This document shows positions 8,003 through 16,522 of a DNA stretch of 64,000 bases, one piece after another. The position numbers were made by a program, and so were the translations under genes. The notes below the pieces were generated by a model. That model made no database searches. It saw nothing but the letters and a program-made list of their open reading frames with translations, and was not told the DNA's origin. This stretch comes from Fen-1254 sp963769605 (GTDB lineage Bacteria; Bacteroidota; Ignavibacteria; UBA10030): positions 868,001 through 932,000 of the forward strand of contig CAVYML010000009.1 in NCBI GenBank assembly GCA_963769605.1. Direction: 5' to 3'. Numbering within the stretch: the first letter of the stretch is position 1; every line of letters begins with the position of its first letter.

Positions 8003-8316
8003 GCAATACTCTTATACTAAATTGTTAAATTATTGAAATTGCTCTTGCAATGCTGCCACCGTTGATGATTTTATCCGTGCTTGGCCAAGTGAACGAAGCC
8101 GGTGATCTTTTTTAAAATACAATGGTATCTCTTCTTCTCTTATATTTATCACAATCCTGGAGTTCTTATGAAGTATGCTATCCGAACAGTCACGTGGCGA
8201 TTTAAGGAATCAATCGAACTCGCCCGTGAATTTACCAATACTCCTTCGGTTGTCATTTCACCTCCTGCCGATCTTTTTAATAAGGGATATTTCGGATTCC
8301 ATAGATGAATTTGTCT
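8003..8316. other. Intergenic stretch with a 42-bp repeat and a possible small gene
   Basis: It contains a 42-bp sequence at 8060-8101 that recurs at 27323-27364 with five differences. A 35-codon frame on the minus strand (8256 to 8149, beginning MTTEGVLVNSRAS) has an excellent ribosome site (AGGAGGTGAA) but no recognisable homology. A plus-strand frame (8168-8308) also covers it. I cannot decide whether either is a gene; it may be the remnant of one. Confidence 0.4.
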
Positions 8317-9783
8317 TCAGCGTCTATCCATATCTTTATCATCTTCAATCAACCTCAAAGCATAATCCAATATCTCGTCTTTTTCAGTTAAAATATCATC
8401 ATTTATCAGATAGTCGGGGATAACTCCATTTGCCATTGAAGAATCACCATAAAATGCTTCTGGAAACATAACTGTTAATTGTGTGTTGGGCAGTTTGAAT
8501 TGTCGTGCATTGGCATCGGTTAATGGTGCAGTTTGTTCACCTATTAATTTTCCAAATCCATAATGCTGTATCATTGCGGGCACTTCAATTGCCTGGGAAC
8601 CGCTAAAACGATTTATCAAAACATAAACATTTCCTTTAAATTTTAAAGAATCTGTGCGAGGTGGATATTTATATTTAGCTGTTGACATTTCAAACCGAAC
8701 GCCATTTTCTCTTGATAGTATCTCTTTTTTGATATCTCTAAAAAGTTGAGAAGTATCATTCATTTCTTTCCAAAATATTTTACTAATCTCACTTGATCTA
8801 ATAAGAAACTTCGAGCCTACCGTAAAAGGTTCAGTAGCAAAAAAGGCAACCATTGGATTGCTAAAAATACCGGATCCACCCGGGTTTCCCCGTAAATCGA
8901 TGATTAACACTTGAGTATGTTTGTTATGAATCACGGTAAAACACGAATCCAGAAGATGGATGAATTCTTTATTGTCTAGCAGATCGCTATTTACTTTTAG
9001 TTGGGCCTTCTCGTCGTATTTTGAAGCATTAAAAAATGTACCCGGTCGTAAAAAAGCAATATCATCAATATATTGAAAAGTCCTTGCCTGATTTGAGAAA
9101 GGTAACGGATTTCTTTTGGACATTAACCCTTCAAACTTATAACCTGGAATCGACGATATAATAATGTCTCTTTGTTTTCCATCCTGTTTTCTTAATCCTG
9201 CTTCAAAGTTTTTGATCTCATCGTTCACTATCCATAACATACGGGGAAATGAAATTGCCTCTATCATAGTATTTTTAGAATAATCGTTATCACCTGGAAG
9301 GTATCTGTATATACTTTTCATAACCTCTTTTATCGGTTTTCCGTTTATCGATATAATTTCATCACCAGGTATAATTGTAGAATTGGCTGAAAAATTATCC
9401 AGAACAAAAACATTACTGTCCTTGAAAAAAACGTTGAGTGGAAATAGTGTCCCCCCATTCTGAAGGTAAGTGCCATAAGAACTAAAGGGCAAATCGATTG
9501 AACAATGACCCTCATGGGTGAGGGCAACAAATTGTAGAAACAGTCTGTCAATTTGTAGTAATGTCAGTGAATCTGTAATCGATTCCGAGATTTTTCTGTA
9601 TTCTGTATCAAATACTTCTTTTTTCGTATGCGCATAGAGATCATAATGAGAAGCTTCTAGAGTATTATATAAGTATTTGAAATCTTCTTTCACTTGCTGC
9701 GCAGAGTACTTGCTTTGTTGCTGCCCAAAAGAAATCTGTGTGAAGATAACAGTCGTCAGGATGTACAATCGTATCTTATTCAT
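8317..9783 (-). CDS. Exported S41-family (tail-specific/CtpA-like) peptidase
   Basis: The 488-residue protein has a signal peptide (MNKIRLYILTTVIFTQISFG) and an N-terminal helical region with THEGHCSI. A PDZ-like segment follows (about 140-175, IIPGDEIISINGKPI), then the S41 core with LIIDLRGNPGGSG and the serine region VLINRFSGSQAIEVPA. The loop GEQTAPLTDAN stands where canonical S41 enzymes place the catalytic Lys (GExTxGK). That Lys is missing, so activity is uncertain. Family members cleave protein C-termini in the periplasm. It ends 13 bases after the regulator gene 9796-10434, so the two probably form one transcript. No attC-like site separates them. Confidence 0.8.
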   Translation of the reverse strand: MNKIRLYILTTVIFTQISFGQQQSKYSAQQVKEDFKYLYNTLEASHYDLYAHTKKEVFDTEYRKISESITDSLTLLQIDRLFLQFVALTHEGHCSIDLPFSSYGTYLQNGGTLFPLNVFFKDSNVFVLDNFSANSTIIPGDEIISINGKPIKEVMKSIYRYLPGDNDYSKNTMIEAISFPRMLWIVNDEIKNFEAGLRKQDGKQRDIIISSIPGYKFEGLMSKRNPLPFSNQARTFQYIDDIAFLRPGTFFNASKYDEKAQLKVNSDLLDNKEFIHLLDSCFTVIHNKHTQVLIIDLRGNPGGSGIFSNPMVAFFATEPFTVGSKFLIRSSEISKIFWKEMNDTSQLFRDIKKEILSRENGVRFEMSTAKYKYPPRTDSLKFKGNVYVLINRFSGSQAIEVPAMIQHYGFGKLIGEQTAPLTDANARQFKLPNTQLTVMFPEAFYGDSSMANGVIPDYLINDDILTEKDEILDYALRLIEDDKDMDRR

Positions 9784-9795
9784 TTTTCAAATCCT

Positions 9796-10434
9796 TTATT
9801 TGATAAAGTTAATTGCTGGTTTATAGATTACAGGCAGTTCTTTTTGAATCCGAATCGAATTTTTCACAATCATAATGATACTATATAAATAATACAATCC
9901 AAGACACCCAAGAAATATGAAGACAGCAACCACAGTAAAGAAGCTTGTATGACCGCCGTGTTCTGTCCAACTTCTTGCAGATCCGATGATAACTTCATCT
10001 GGTCTGAAAACGAAAATAGTTACCAGAAAGAGAATGATTGCTAATGAAGCCAGAATCAACATTGTTATTTGGAAGTTGAGCAGTTTTTTACCGGTTTCAT
10101 CCGCATGTTCAATTTTTTCCCTCTTGGTAATCCAAAGAGCTAATGGAATGATCGTTCCAAGAAAGGGATTTATTAAAAGTGTGAGCGCTGATAGATTCAA
10201 AAGGTTCAACTGTCCTTTGTCTTCCTGCTTTGACCAATCCACTAATTCATCAGGACCAACGTGCAATGCCTGCGCCAATCTCGATAATGTATATCCATGA
10301 GGTATGGTGATGCCGTTTTCAATTCTCTGAATTGTTCTTAAACTCACTTTGCATTCCTCTGCTAAAAACTCCTGCGAAAAACCGTTCTTTCCTCTTAATT
10401 CTTTTACGCGTCTGCCTAATAATTCATTTTTCAT
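9796..10434 (-). CDS. XRE-type helix-turn-helix protein with C-terminal membrane domain
   Basis: The 212-residue protein has an N-terminal HTH of the Cro/C1 type at residues 6-60 (LGRRVKELRGKNGFSQEFLA, then LRTIQRIENG). It continues into four hydrophobic segments (about 80-102, 120-145, 160-185) of the DUF4870 type, giving a membrane-bound regulator. A ribosome site AAGGGA precedes the ATG. Genes of this form in Bacteroidota are often found singly or with a small membrane or peptidase partner; here the partner is the S41 peptidase just downstream. A short palindrome upstream (10516-10529) could be its own operator. What it senses is unknown. Confidence 0.8.
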   Translation of the reverse strand: MKNELLGRRVKELRGKNGFSQEFLAEECKVSLRTIQRIENGITIPHGYTLSRLAQALHVGPDELVDWSKQEDKGQLNLLNLSALTLLINPFLGTIIPLALWITKREKIEHADETGKKLLNFQITMLILASLAIILFLVTIFVFRPDEVIIGSARSWTEHGGHTSFFTVVAVFIFLGCLGLYYLYSIIMIVKNSIRIQKELPVIYKPAINFIK

Positions 10435-10515
10435 AGATGTTGTCCCTTCAAATTTTTTAGAATAAAGATACGAACTGGTAGTTTTATATGTTGCGTCTTT
10501 ATTACGTCATTCTTA

Positions 10516-10529
10516 CGACATTTGTGTCG
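10516..10529. promoter_or_regulatory. Palindrome upstream of the XRE gene, possible operator
   Basis: CGACATTTGTGTCG is a perfect 5-bp inverted repeat around four bases, about 82 bases before the regulator's ATG. A related half (ACGTCA) lies next to it. HTH_XRE regulators usually bind such short palindromes near their own promoters. This is position-based inference. Confidence 0.3.
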
Positions 10530-10742
10530 AGAGGCTTTTTGGGCAATTGGCAGTTAATTTATTTTACGTTATAAGCAATTCGTACGTTCTAATGTTAAGG
10601 ATTTTATCCGTATTTAGACTAAATAAACTTGAAGTTACAATAATCCTTATGCCCAAGTGCAGCTATTGATTAGATTAAATCTTTTATCGGATGGGATGAT
10701 GAAAGCCTAAATCCTCCCGATCCGGCTTTACATGTGAAGCAA
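10530..10742. other. Intergenic stretch with no supported gene
   Basis: Nothing here looks coding. It holds a weak hairpin (AAAGCC/GGCTTT, about 10705-10732). It leads into the second copy of the 50-bp repeat and two decayed gene fragments. Confidence 0.5.
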
Positions 10743-10792
10743 CAATGATTCAAATTTATATATAGCTATAGTCAGATGCAAGCGGCCATAAG
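10743..10792. repeat. 50-bp dispersed repeat, copy B
   Basis: Same orientation and about 94 percent identical to 6833-6882. It lies directly beside the decayed fragment at 10793-10890. Confidence 0.7.
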
Positions 10793-10890
10793 GGGCTAAT
10801 TCTTCCTAAAACTAAAAATTTATAGAAATCAATTCGCCATATAAAACCAAATAATTTTTCAGAATAAAATTTATCAGAACCTCTTTGTTC
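10793..10890 (-). pseudogene. Decayed copy of the 3' end of the gene at 34042-34257
   Basis: On the minus strand the bases AAAGAGGTTC, AATTTTATTCTG, ATTTGGTTTTATA, GGCGAAT and TTTCTA occur in the same order and spacing as in the last 25 codons of the small gene at 34042-34257. In the equivalent frame there are several stop codons. This is a fragment of a once-duplicated gene of unknown function. Confidence 0.55.
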
Positions 10891-11019
10891 TCCGGAATGA
10901 AAAATGCCGGCAATTATGAAGCAACATTTGACGCCGCCAAATTCGCGAGCGGTATATATTTCTACCGCTTGCAGGCTGGAAATCAAATTCTTGTCAGGAA
11001 AATGATTTTGATGAAATAA
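10885..11019 (+). pseudogene. Orphan T9SS C-terminal sorting domain fragment
   Basis: The frame ending at TAA 11017-11019 reads AGNYEATFDAAKFASGIYFY, then RLQAGNQILVRKMILMK. This is the last half of a Por/T9SS type A C-terminal domain; compare the end of the large cargo at 18074. No start codon or upstream part of the protein is present. It meets the fragment of 10793-10890, transcribed the other way, at about 10890, so this is a deletion or recombination junction. It is not a functional gene. Confidence 0.75.
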
Positions 11020-11086
11020 GGATTTCTTCTACGATCGATATCGCCAGGAGCCGGGACTATCTCATCAAAAAGTGCGGTGACTATTC

Positions 11087-11247
11087 AGAGTGAGTTTTAT
11101 ATTTATAAATTAAATTACCGCAACGAACTTCTTTAGCCGACACCGACCTGCCCGACGGATGACGCCCGCCAAAATGCGCAGCGGGTTGGAAGTCATTCAG
11201 GCGGGTGGTGTCGGAGCATCCCGCGACCAGCGGTCGCGGCTACAGAA
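11087..11247. repeat. Dispersed repeat of about 160 bp, copy A
   Basis: From GTGAGTTTTATATTTATAAAT to GTCGCGGCTACAG this matches 42471-42647 over nearly its whole length, with scattered differences and one extra internal block in the second copy. It contains an 8-bp inverted repeat (CCGACACC/GGTGTCGG) and ends in a perfect palindrome (CCGCGACC, three bases, GGTCGCGG; 11221-11239). It has no coding potential. It lies in the 329-base gap downstream of the LolA-like operon and could be a MITE-like element. Confidence 0.75.
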
Positions 11248-11348
11248 GGATATTTGACGTTGTCTGCGACGAACATCTGCAATGGGATATCTAAGAACTA
11301 ATTGTAAATCGGTTTTCATAATTTGCTGAGTAATTAAAAAGTGCGTTA

Positions 11349-12086
11349 TTATTTTTTTAGCGCCGCTTTAGAGAATAGATAATCCGGTATATCTGCATCA
11401 AGTACTATGGAATCGATAAAAAATTCCGTTCCATCCCCTTCTTTAAGGACGTCTTTATAGAGAATTGATTTTGCTACCCATCGATTCTGCACTTCCATCA
11501 CTTCACGTACATCAATCGTTTTCAACAGCTTGCCGCTTGTAGCGTAGAGATTCTCTTTCAGAATAACATAACGCGCTTTGTCAACCCAAACCCTGCGGCT
11601 GTTATAGGAAATATCTTCCTTTTTTGCGGCGAGATCCAAAACCCAGCAGGGACGTCCGCTGACTATTTCTTCAGCAGATATTTTTGCCGTATAGAGATTC
11701 GGCAAATGGGGATCTTCCATCATATCTTCATAAGAAAGATCGGAACCCATCATTGATTGCCGCAGCATGTGACCGGAGATCAAAATTGTTCTGTCTGTAG
11801 AAGGAGAATAATTCCATAGCATATCTTGAAGCTTGAGCATTTTTGTGCCTTTGTCCCGGGCGGGAGCCAAAAATTCCGTAAATGCTTCGCTCGTTCCCCG
11901 CTGCCACGATTTTGATTCTAATGTCCGGCTGCCGCGTTCTCCATGAATGACCATACGCGAAACGGAAATCTTGCTTTCGGAAAACATGTTCTTATCTGCT
12001 TTTTTCAGTATCTCGTCACCCGAGAGAGTTTGTCCATAGAGCAGTGCAAGCGGTAAAAAAAATATACAACAGGAAAGATACTTCAT
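11349..12086 (-). CDS. LolA-like outer-membrane lipoprotein-sorting protein
   Basis: The 245-residue protein has a signal peptide (MKYLSCCIFFLPLALLYG) and a periplasmic LolA/LppX-like fold. Typical features are SGDEILKKADKNMF at the mature start, the central LQDMLWNYSPSTDRTILISG, the SYEDMMEDP stretch and CWVLDLAAK. These mark the group usually annotated as outer membrane lipoprotein-sorting protein, which binds a lipid or lipoprotein acyl chain in the periplasm. Its start overlaps the stop of the upstream permease (ATGA, 12083-12086). It is the last gene of a five-gene ABC operon preceded by a TetR gene, which suggests the system moves lipophilic cargo to or from the outer membrane. Confidence 0.85.
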   Translation of the reverse strand: MKYLSCCIFFLPLALLYGQTLSGDEILKKADKNMFSESKISVSRMVIHGERGSRTLESKSWQRGTSEAFTEFLAPARDKGTKMLKLQDMLWNYSPSTDRTILISGHMLRQSMMGSDLSYEDMMEDPHLPNLYTAKISAEEIVSGRPCWVLDLAAKKEDISYNSRRVWVDKARYVILKENLYATSGKLLKTIDVREVMEVQNRWVAKSILYKDVLKEGDGTEFFIDSIVLDADIPDYLFSKAALKK

Positions 12087-13357
12087 GTCTCAAGTTCCTT
12101 AAACAGTTGCGATGTTTGTCGTTTGTAAATTCCAATTCCGGAAATTGCACTGCCAAGCACCGTAGCAAGCATGCCGGGCAGAAAACCGATGATAAATGTT
12201 AGCGGCTCCACTTGTGCCCTGATGACATCGGTGAGCATCATCGTACTGTTTTTCATTAGCGATCCGATATCAAAACCATGCACTTGCAAATAGTACGCAC
12301 ACGCTGCTCCAATCGCCGTTCCTGCTATCGACCCGGCAATGCCGACTGCAAGCGATTCAATGATCATTGCTCTATAAATGTGTCCTTTATCCTCGCCGAC
12401 CGCAAGCCGCAAACCGAATTCTCCATACCGCCGCAAGCTTCCGGATAAACCAGCATTCCATAAAACAATGGACATGACGAAAACAAAGATTCCAAGCATG
12501 AGACGTGTAAATTCCCCCACCAAATCGAGATAATCGGAAAGCCCGGTCTGATTCCGAAGTGTTTCCATCATCGGAGAGAACTTCCCTGCTGCATTCGCGC
12601 ATCGTGCATTAAATCCATGAGCCATGGAGTCAGCAGTGTCTTCATGGTACAGGTCATCCCGAAAAAAACCAAGGATTTCTCCGGCTCCTTGCTGCATATC
12701 TAATGCCTGCTGCATATCGGAAAGATCGGCAATAATCGTGCTTCGGTCCATGGATTCAATTCCGAATCTCACTGTTCCGGCAATTGTGAAATTCATATAT
12801 GTCATACTCCCGTACATGGTCGAGCTGATCAATGTTACTTTTTGTCCCGGCTGAAGATGGAGCTTCTCTGCAAGTTCTTCCGCTATTAAAAGGTCACCCG
12901 GCTCTGCCGGCAATTTTCCTCGAACAATTGCAGACCGAATATTCAATATTTTCCATTCCGGACTGCCGGCGGAAAAGAGATTCACTCCCATACCCGCCAC
13001 AGGCGCCTGTTCTTTTGTCTCGCCCTTTTCATCCGGTATATCAAGAAGTCCGCCGAATCTTATACGCGGCGTCCAATAAAGATCCGGATAACTTGTTTTC
13101 AATGAAGCAAGAATCGTATCGACACCAAGCAGAGCCAAATCATTTGGATTCTGATCAACGCGCGATGCGTACGCTCTTGTCATGACACATAAGTGTCCTG
13201 TTTGGTAATGCGCTGTTGATTGAATCAGACCCGAGACAGCACCATTGATCCATGCCTGCAAGAACACCGTGAGCATGACTCCAACGGCAACCGTTAATAC
13301 GGGAAAAAGTGAACGAGACCGGTCTCGAAGCAATCCTTTGAGAAGAAATTTAATCAT
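12083..13357 (-). CDS. ABC transporter permease (FtsX/MacB-like), second subunit
   Basis: The 424-residue protein has one N-terminal transmembrane helix (about 17-40), a large periplasmic domain (40-285) with AEELAEKLHLQPGQKVTLIS, and three C-terminal helices (about 285-310, 335-360, 385-410). This is the four-helix MacB/LolCE arrangement. The start overlaps the upstream permease stop (ATGA, 13354-13357), so the two are translationally coupled. It should pair with the other permease and the ATPase at 14540 as a mechanotransmission-type transporter. In FCB bacteria such sets extrude lipids, lipoproteins or toxic compounds; the exact substrate is unknown. Confidence 0.88.
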   Translation of the reverse strand: MIKFLLKGLLRDRSRSLFPVLTVAVGVMLTVFLQAWINGAVSGLIQSTAHYQTGHLCVMTRAYASRVDQNPNDLALLGVDTILASLKTSYPDLYWTPRIRFGGLLDIPDEKGETKEQAPVAGMGVNLFSAGSPEWKILNIRSAIVRGKLPAEPGDLLIAEELAEKLHLQPGQKVTLISSTMYGSMTYMNFTIAGTVRFGIESMDRSTIIADLSDMQQALDMQQGAGEILGFFRDDLYHEDTADSMAHGFNARCANAAGKFSPMMETLRNQTGLSDYLDLVGEFTRLMLGIFVFVMSIVLWNAGLSGSLRRYGEFGLRLAVGEDKGHIYRAMIIESLAVGIAGSIAGTAIGAACAYYLQVHGFDIGSLMKNSTMMLTDVIRAQVEPLTFIIGFLPGMLATVLGSAISGIGIYKRQTSQLFKELET

Positions 13358-14526
13358 GATAGTCTCCCTCGAAGGGCATCTGTCGGCTTCAAGGCGGCAA
13401 TTTTCCTTGTCGGCAAAAAACTGACAATTGTTGTTACAAACAGGACTAAAAGTGTGGTTCCAGCAATTAATCCTGCGGAATACGCAGGAAATAGTTTTTC
13501 ACCGAGCGCTATGCCCGCATTGTCGAGCGCTCCGGGAAGAGCAATGCCAGTCCGCGCGGCAAAGTCAAGAAGCGGAATGCCGTAAGCGGCCGCGACAATT
13601 GCAGCGAGCACTCCATGGAAAGCGCCCTCCATCGTAAACAGCGCAATAATTTTCATCCGCGTCATTCCGAGAGCCATGAGCGTTCCCATTTCTTTTCTGC
13701 GGCGGAAAATGGACAAAACCTGTGTATCAAAGATTGCGAGCATTGCAAGGAAGAGAAGTATTGCATATAAAATGCTTCCCTGAATGGTTTTGCTCCTGAC
13801 GAGTGCATGAATATCGTGCAGAAGGTAATCAAGACTTCTAAACTCCCATCCTTCAATTTGTTTTGAAATTTGGACATTTTTTTTAAATACGACTATAGTC
13901 GCCTGATCCGGCATTGTCGTAAGCGATTGCATCCGGTCCAGCGGAATCCAGATTTGCTCATTATCGATTTCCTGCACCGAAGTCTTCATCACTTCTACGA
14001 TCTTTACATCTCTCGCATCGAATGTTCCATGGATATCGCGCCATTGAACGGTGAGTTCATCGCCTTTATGCAGTCCGATGCTTTTTGCCATCCTGCTGCC
14101 GATGAGAGCCGGTATACTTCCCTGACCGCCTGTCAACAGAAATGAAGGAAGAGATAAAATATTTTGCTTCGGATCGATTCCCTTGAGGAGGATATTCCGA
14201 AAACGGCCCTCAGGATAAATCGCGGCCTGACGAATGAGAATCGGAGTGGCTTCATTATTCTTGATGAGAGAATCAAGATCTGCCGGAAGAACAGCGTGTG
14301 CATCTGTGAGCGACAACGGATCGTATGGGTCATACGCTTTGAACCAGAACTGACCGCCGCCATAGAGCGCTTCAATGGTAGCTCGTTCCACCTGATCGTT
14401 CATTCCATTGTACATGCCTTGCATAAAAATAATGGCAACGAATGAGAAAGACAATGCGACAACGTTGAGCCAGGTACGAATGCCTGCGCCAAGAATGTTG
14501 CGCAAAGCGAGTTTGAGAATCAGCAT
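13354..14526 (-). CDS. ABC transporter permease (FtsX/MacB-like), first subunit
   Basis: The protein has 390 residues from the ATG at 14526, which has an excellent ribosome site (AAAGGAGG, 6 bases). A longer frame to 14664 runs backwards through the tandem repeat and the ATPase gene and is not needed. An N-terminal helix (LNVVALSFSFVAIIFMQ) is followed by a periplasmic domain (about 45-265) and three helices near the C-terminus (ILYAILLFLAMLAIF; ending with LLVLFVTTIVSFLP). RRRKEMGTLMALGMTRMKI after the second helix is the classic FtsX-family loop. It is coupled to the next permease by a 4-base overlap. Confidence 0.88.
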   Translation of the reverse strand: MLILKLALRNILGAGIRTWLNVVALSFSFVAIIFMQGMYNGMNDQVERATIEALYGGGQFWFKAYDPYDPLSLTDAHAVLPADLDSLIKNNEATPILIRQAAIYPEGRFRNILLKGIDPKQNILSLPSFLLTGGQGSIPALIGSRMAKSIGLHKGDELTVQWRDIHGTFDARDVKIVEVMKTSVQEIDNEQIWIPLDRMQSLTTMPDQATIVVFKKNVQISKQIEGWEFRSLDYLLHDIHALVRSKTIQGSILYAILLFLAMLAIFDTQVLSIFRRRKEMGTLMALGMTRMKIIALFTMEGAFHGVLAAIVAAAYGIPLLDFAARTGIALPGALDNAGIALGEKLFPAYSAGLIAGTTLLVLFVTTIVSFLPTRKIAALKPTDALRGRLS

Positions 14527-14539
14527 CCTATACCTCCTT

Positions 14540-15331
14540 TCATGCCTGCCCGCCCGTAGGGAGGGCCAGCCCGTCCGAAGGGAGGGCCTGCCCATTCGCA
14601 GAGAGGGCATGCCCATCCGGCAATCGGATTTGTCTTTCATCCTTATCGACTCTGCCGTCGACAAGCGTAATTTTTCTCTTGAGGTAAGCTATGACCTTTT
14701 CGTCATGTGTGGCAAAAACGAATGTGGTCTTGAGTTCTTCATTCAACTGCACCATGGTCTTCATGATGATATGGGAATTTGCAGCATCGAGATTAGCCGT
14801 AGGTTCATCGGCAAGAACAAGTTCCGGTTTTTTAACGACAGCTCTGGCTATAGCGACACGCTGGCATTGTCCCCCAGAAAGCTGGGCGGGTTTGGACTCG
14901 GCACGATCGGCCAGACCGACCCATTCCAATGCATCCATCACAAGTTTTTTTCGTGCCGAAGTTTCTATACCGAGAAGCAGCAATGGAAATTCCACGTTCT
15001 CGAAAACTGTGTAGACCGGCAGTAAGTTAAAAGTTTGAAAAATAAAACCGATATGATTCATCCGCAAATCTGCCGCCTCTTTATGCGAGAGCGATTCCGC
15101 TTTCAGTCCAAGCACTTCCACACTGCCGCTGGTCGGAATGTCAAGGCAGCCGATGATGTTCAGAAGTGTGGTTTTACCCGAGCCGCTGGGACCGACCAAT
15201 CCGAGGAATTCACCCTTTTTTACTGAGATATTAATCCTGTCCAAGGCAGTTAGTGTACTTAATCCAAGCGGATAAATTTTCCCAAGATTTTCTGTTATTA
15301 TTACCGTTGAATTTTGCATAAAAGATTCCAT
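14540..15331 (-). CDS. ABC transporter ATP-binding protein (LolD/MacB type) with a 7-residue repeat tail
   Basis: The protein has 263 residues. It has Walker A (GPSGSGKTT, about 46-54), a Q-loop (FIFQTFNLLP), the signature LSGGQCQRVAIARA, Walker B (LVLADEPTANLD) and the switch His (FATHDEK). It should energise the two FtsX-like permeases that follow. The last 28 residues are unusual: four runs of a 7-residue motif with Gly-x-Ala-Leu (DGHAL, NGQAL, DGLAL), encoded by a 21-bp tandem DNA repeat at 14548-14620. The ATPase fold is complete without them, so this tail looks like a recent expansion. Residue 5 (MQNS) is an alternative start. Confidence 0.9.
   Translation of the reverse strand: MESFMQNSTVIITENLGKIYPLGLSTLTALDRINISVKKGEFLGLVGPSGSGKTTLLNIIGCLDIPTSGSVEVLGLKAESLSHKEAADLRMNHIGFIFQTFNLLPVYTVFENVEFPLLLLGIETSARKKLVMDALEWVGLADRAESKPAQLSGGQCQRVAIARAVVKKPELVLADEPTANLDAANSHIIMKTMVQLNEELKTTFVFATHDEKVIAYLKRKITLVDGRVDKDERQIRLPDGHALSANGQALPSDGLALPTGGQA
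14548..14620. repeat. 21-bp tandem repeat, about 3.5 copies, inside the ATPase gene
   Basis: Units begin GCCCGCCCGTAGGGAGGGCC, GCCCGTCCGAAGGGAGGGCC, GCCCATTCGCAGAGAGGGCA and GCCCATCCGG. The 21-bp period keeps frame and adds seven residues per unit to the ATPase C-terminus. Each unit is partly self-complementary (GGGC/GCCC), which may favour slippage or form RNA hairpins just ahead of the permease ribosome site. Confidence 0.85.
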
Positions 15332-15355
15332 AGTTCTTGATTTCCATCTTATTGT

Positions 15356-16504
15356 TCAGTGATTGAATACAATCATAACTTGAACTCCGGTTCCGGCGAA
15401 GAGGCTGCTGCCGCCTTGAGTCTGGTAAAGTTGGATAATATTCGGATTCCAGAATCCGAGGAGATAAATGATCCAATTATCATAAGTTCTCTGCAAGGTA
15501 AGAAGCCGGTACCACTCGTGATCCGTCCAATCGCGATACAAAATAGCCGATATTCGATCAAGAGTACCCAGCGGATAAGTCAATGACAAACCGGAAAAAC
15601 CCAGACCGTTTACTTGGCCGAAAACGCTTGTCGGATGTTCATCACGGAAATATTCGCTCAGTGCAGTCAATCCATTTCCGATATCGAAAGTGTAATCGGC
15701 TCCTAATGTCCATTGCCGTTGATATGTCATTCCGGGAATTTCGGTTTGTTCATGGATAATGACCGACTCGAACCAAATTCCTATGCCTATGTCCCATTTC
15801 CCATCAAGCCCGAGTCTATTTTCAGGAACGGAATGTCCCTCTGTGTCTGCCGGAATTCCCGTCACATTGCTGAGATCGGCTTCACGATAATGATACGATA
15901 GTCCCGCTTCACCGTTCCAAATCTGTGCCTGCACTCTCCCGCCAAACTCTATACTCTTTTTCTGAGTCGGAGCAATTTCCCATCCTTTCGTATCGTCGTT
16001 ACCGTAAAGTCCCCACAGCCAAATGTTGGCATTCGTAAGAAAGTAATATCGTGCGAGCAAACCGTACACTCCATCGGTTAGCTGCAGCGGATCGCGCGGA
16101 TCGACTTTATCGAACCACATGAGCGGCCGAAAAAGCGTCGCGGTACCGAAGCTTATTTTCTGGAGACCCGCCCGCAGTTCGAACTCATCCGAAGCAAGCC
16201 GAAGCGATGCACGGTACGGTTTTATCTCTCCATCGTATTCCGGCCGCTGGCTTTTTGAAAAACTTTCTGTATTGTAATCATTGAGCGACAAATCCATTTC
16301 GGCGCTCAAGTCATCATGAAATTTCTGTTCGAGAGTCAATTCAGGGATATAGCGCAGTCCGGTTTGAGAAACAAGAGAATTGTCCGGAGTGAATGTAATC
16401 CATCCGGACGCCTGGCCGTCAAAGGAAGCGGTTTGTCCGAATGCCGCCGGCATGCCGCAGAAAAAACAAAGAAGAAAACTCGTGCAATAAATTCTTGTAT
16501 TCAA
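15356..16504 (-). CDS. Outer-membrane beta-barrel protein of the ABC operon (TTG start)
   Basis: The 382-residue protein has the signal peptide NTRIYCTSFLLCFFCGMPAA. The start is TTG at 16504, with AGGA about 10 bases upstream; the frame is closed by a stop just before, so no ATG is available. The body is made of alternating amphipathic strands with many aromatic girdle residues (LRAGLQKISFG, MWFDKVDPRDPLQLTDGVYG), like DUF1302/alginate-porin-like barrels. It lies 24 bases before the ABC ATPase gene and after the TetR gene, so it is probably co-transcribed. It is likely the outer-membrane station of the same transport system (inference). Confidence 0.8.
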   Translation of the reverse strand: MNTRIYCTSFLLCFFCGMPAAFGQTASFDGQASGWITFTPDNSLVSQTGLRYIPELTLEQKFHDDLSAEMDLSLNDYNTESFSKSQRPEYDGEIKPYRASLRLASDEFELRAGLQKISFGTATLFRPLMWFDKVDPRDPLQLTDGVYGLLARYYFLTNANIWLWGLYGNDDTKGWEIAPTQKKSIEFGGRVQAQIWNGEAGLSYHYREADLSNVTGIPADTEGHSVPENRLGLDGKWDIGIGIWFESVIIHEQTEIPGMTYQRQWTLGADYTFDIGNGLTALSEYFRDEHPTSVFGQVNGLGFSGLSLTYPLGTLDRISAILYRDWTDHEWYRLLTLQRTYDNWIIYLLGFWNPNIIQLYQTQGGSSLFAGTGVQVMIVFNH

Positions 16505-16522
16505 AAGTTCATTCCTGCAGAT

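Noticed and set aside
8102..8308. Plus-strand frame of 68 codons between GIDE-like and S41 genes
   Set aside because: No homology recognised; the opposite strand has an equally plausible small frame with a better ribosome site. Left undecided in the intergenic note.
10756..10986. Minus-strand frame of 76 codons
   Set aside because: It is a chance join of a decayed fragment and the antisense of an orphan T9SS domain.
13354..14664. Longer start for the first ABC permease
   Set aside because: The extra 46 residues are Arg/Ser-rich and come from the 21-bp repeat read in the wrong frame; the ATG at 14526 has a strong ribosome site.
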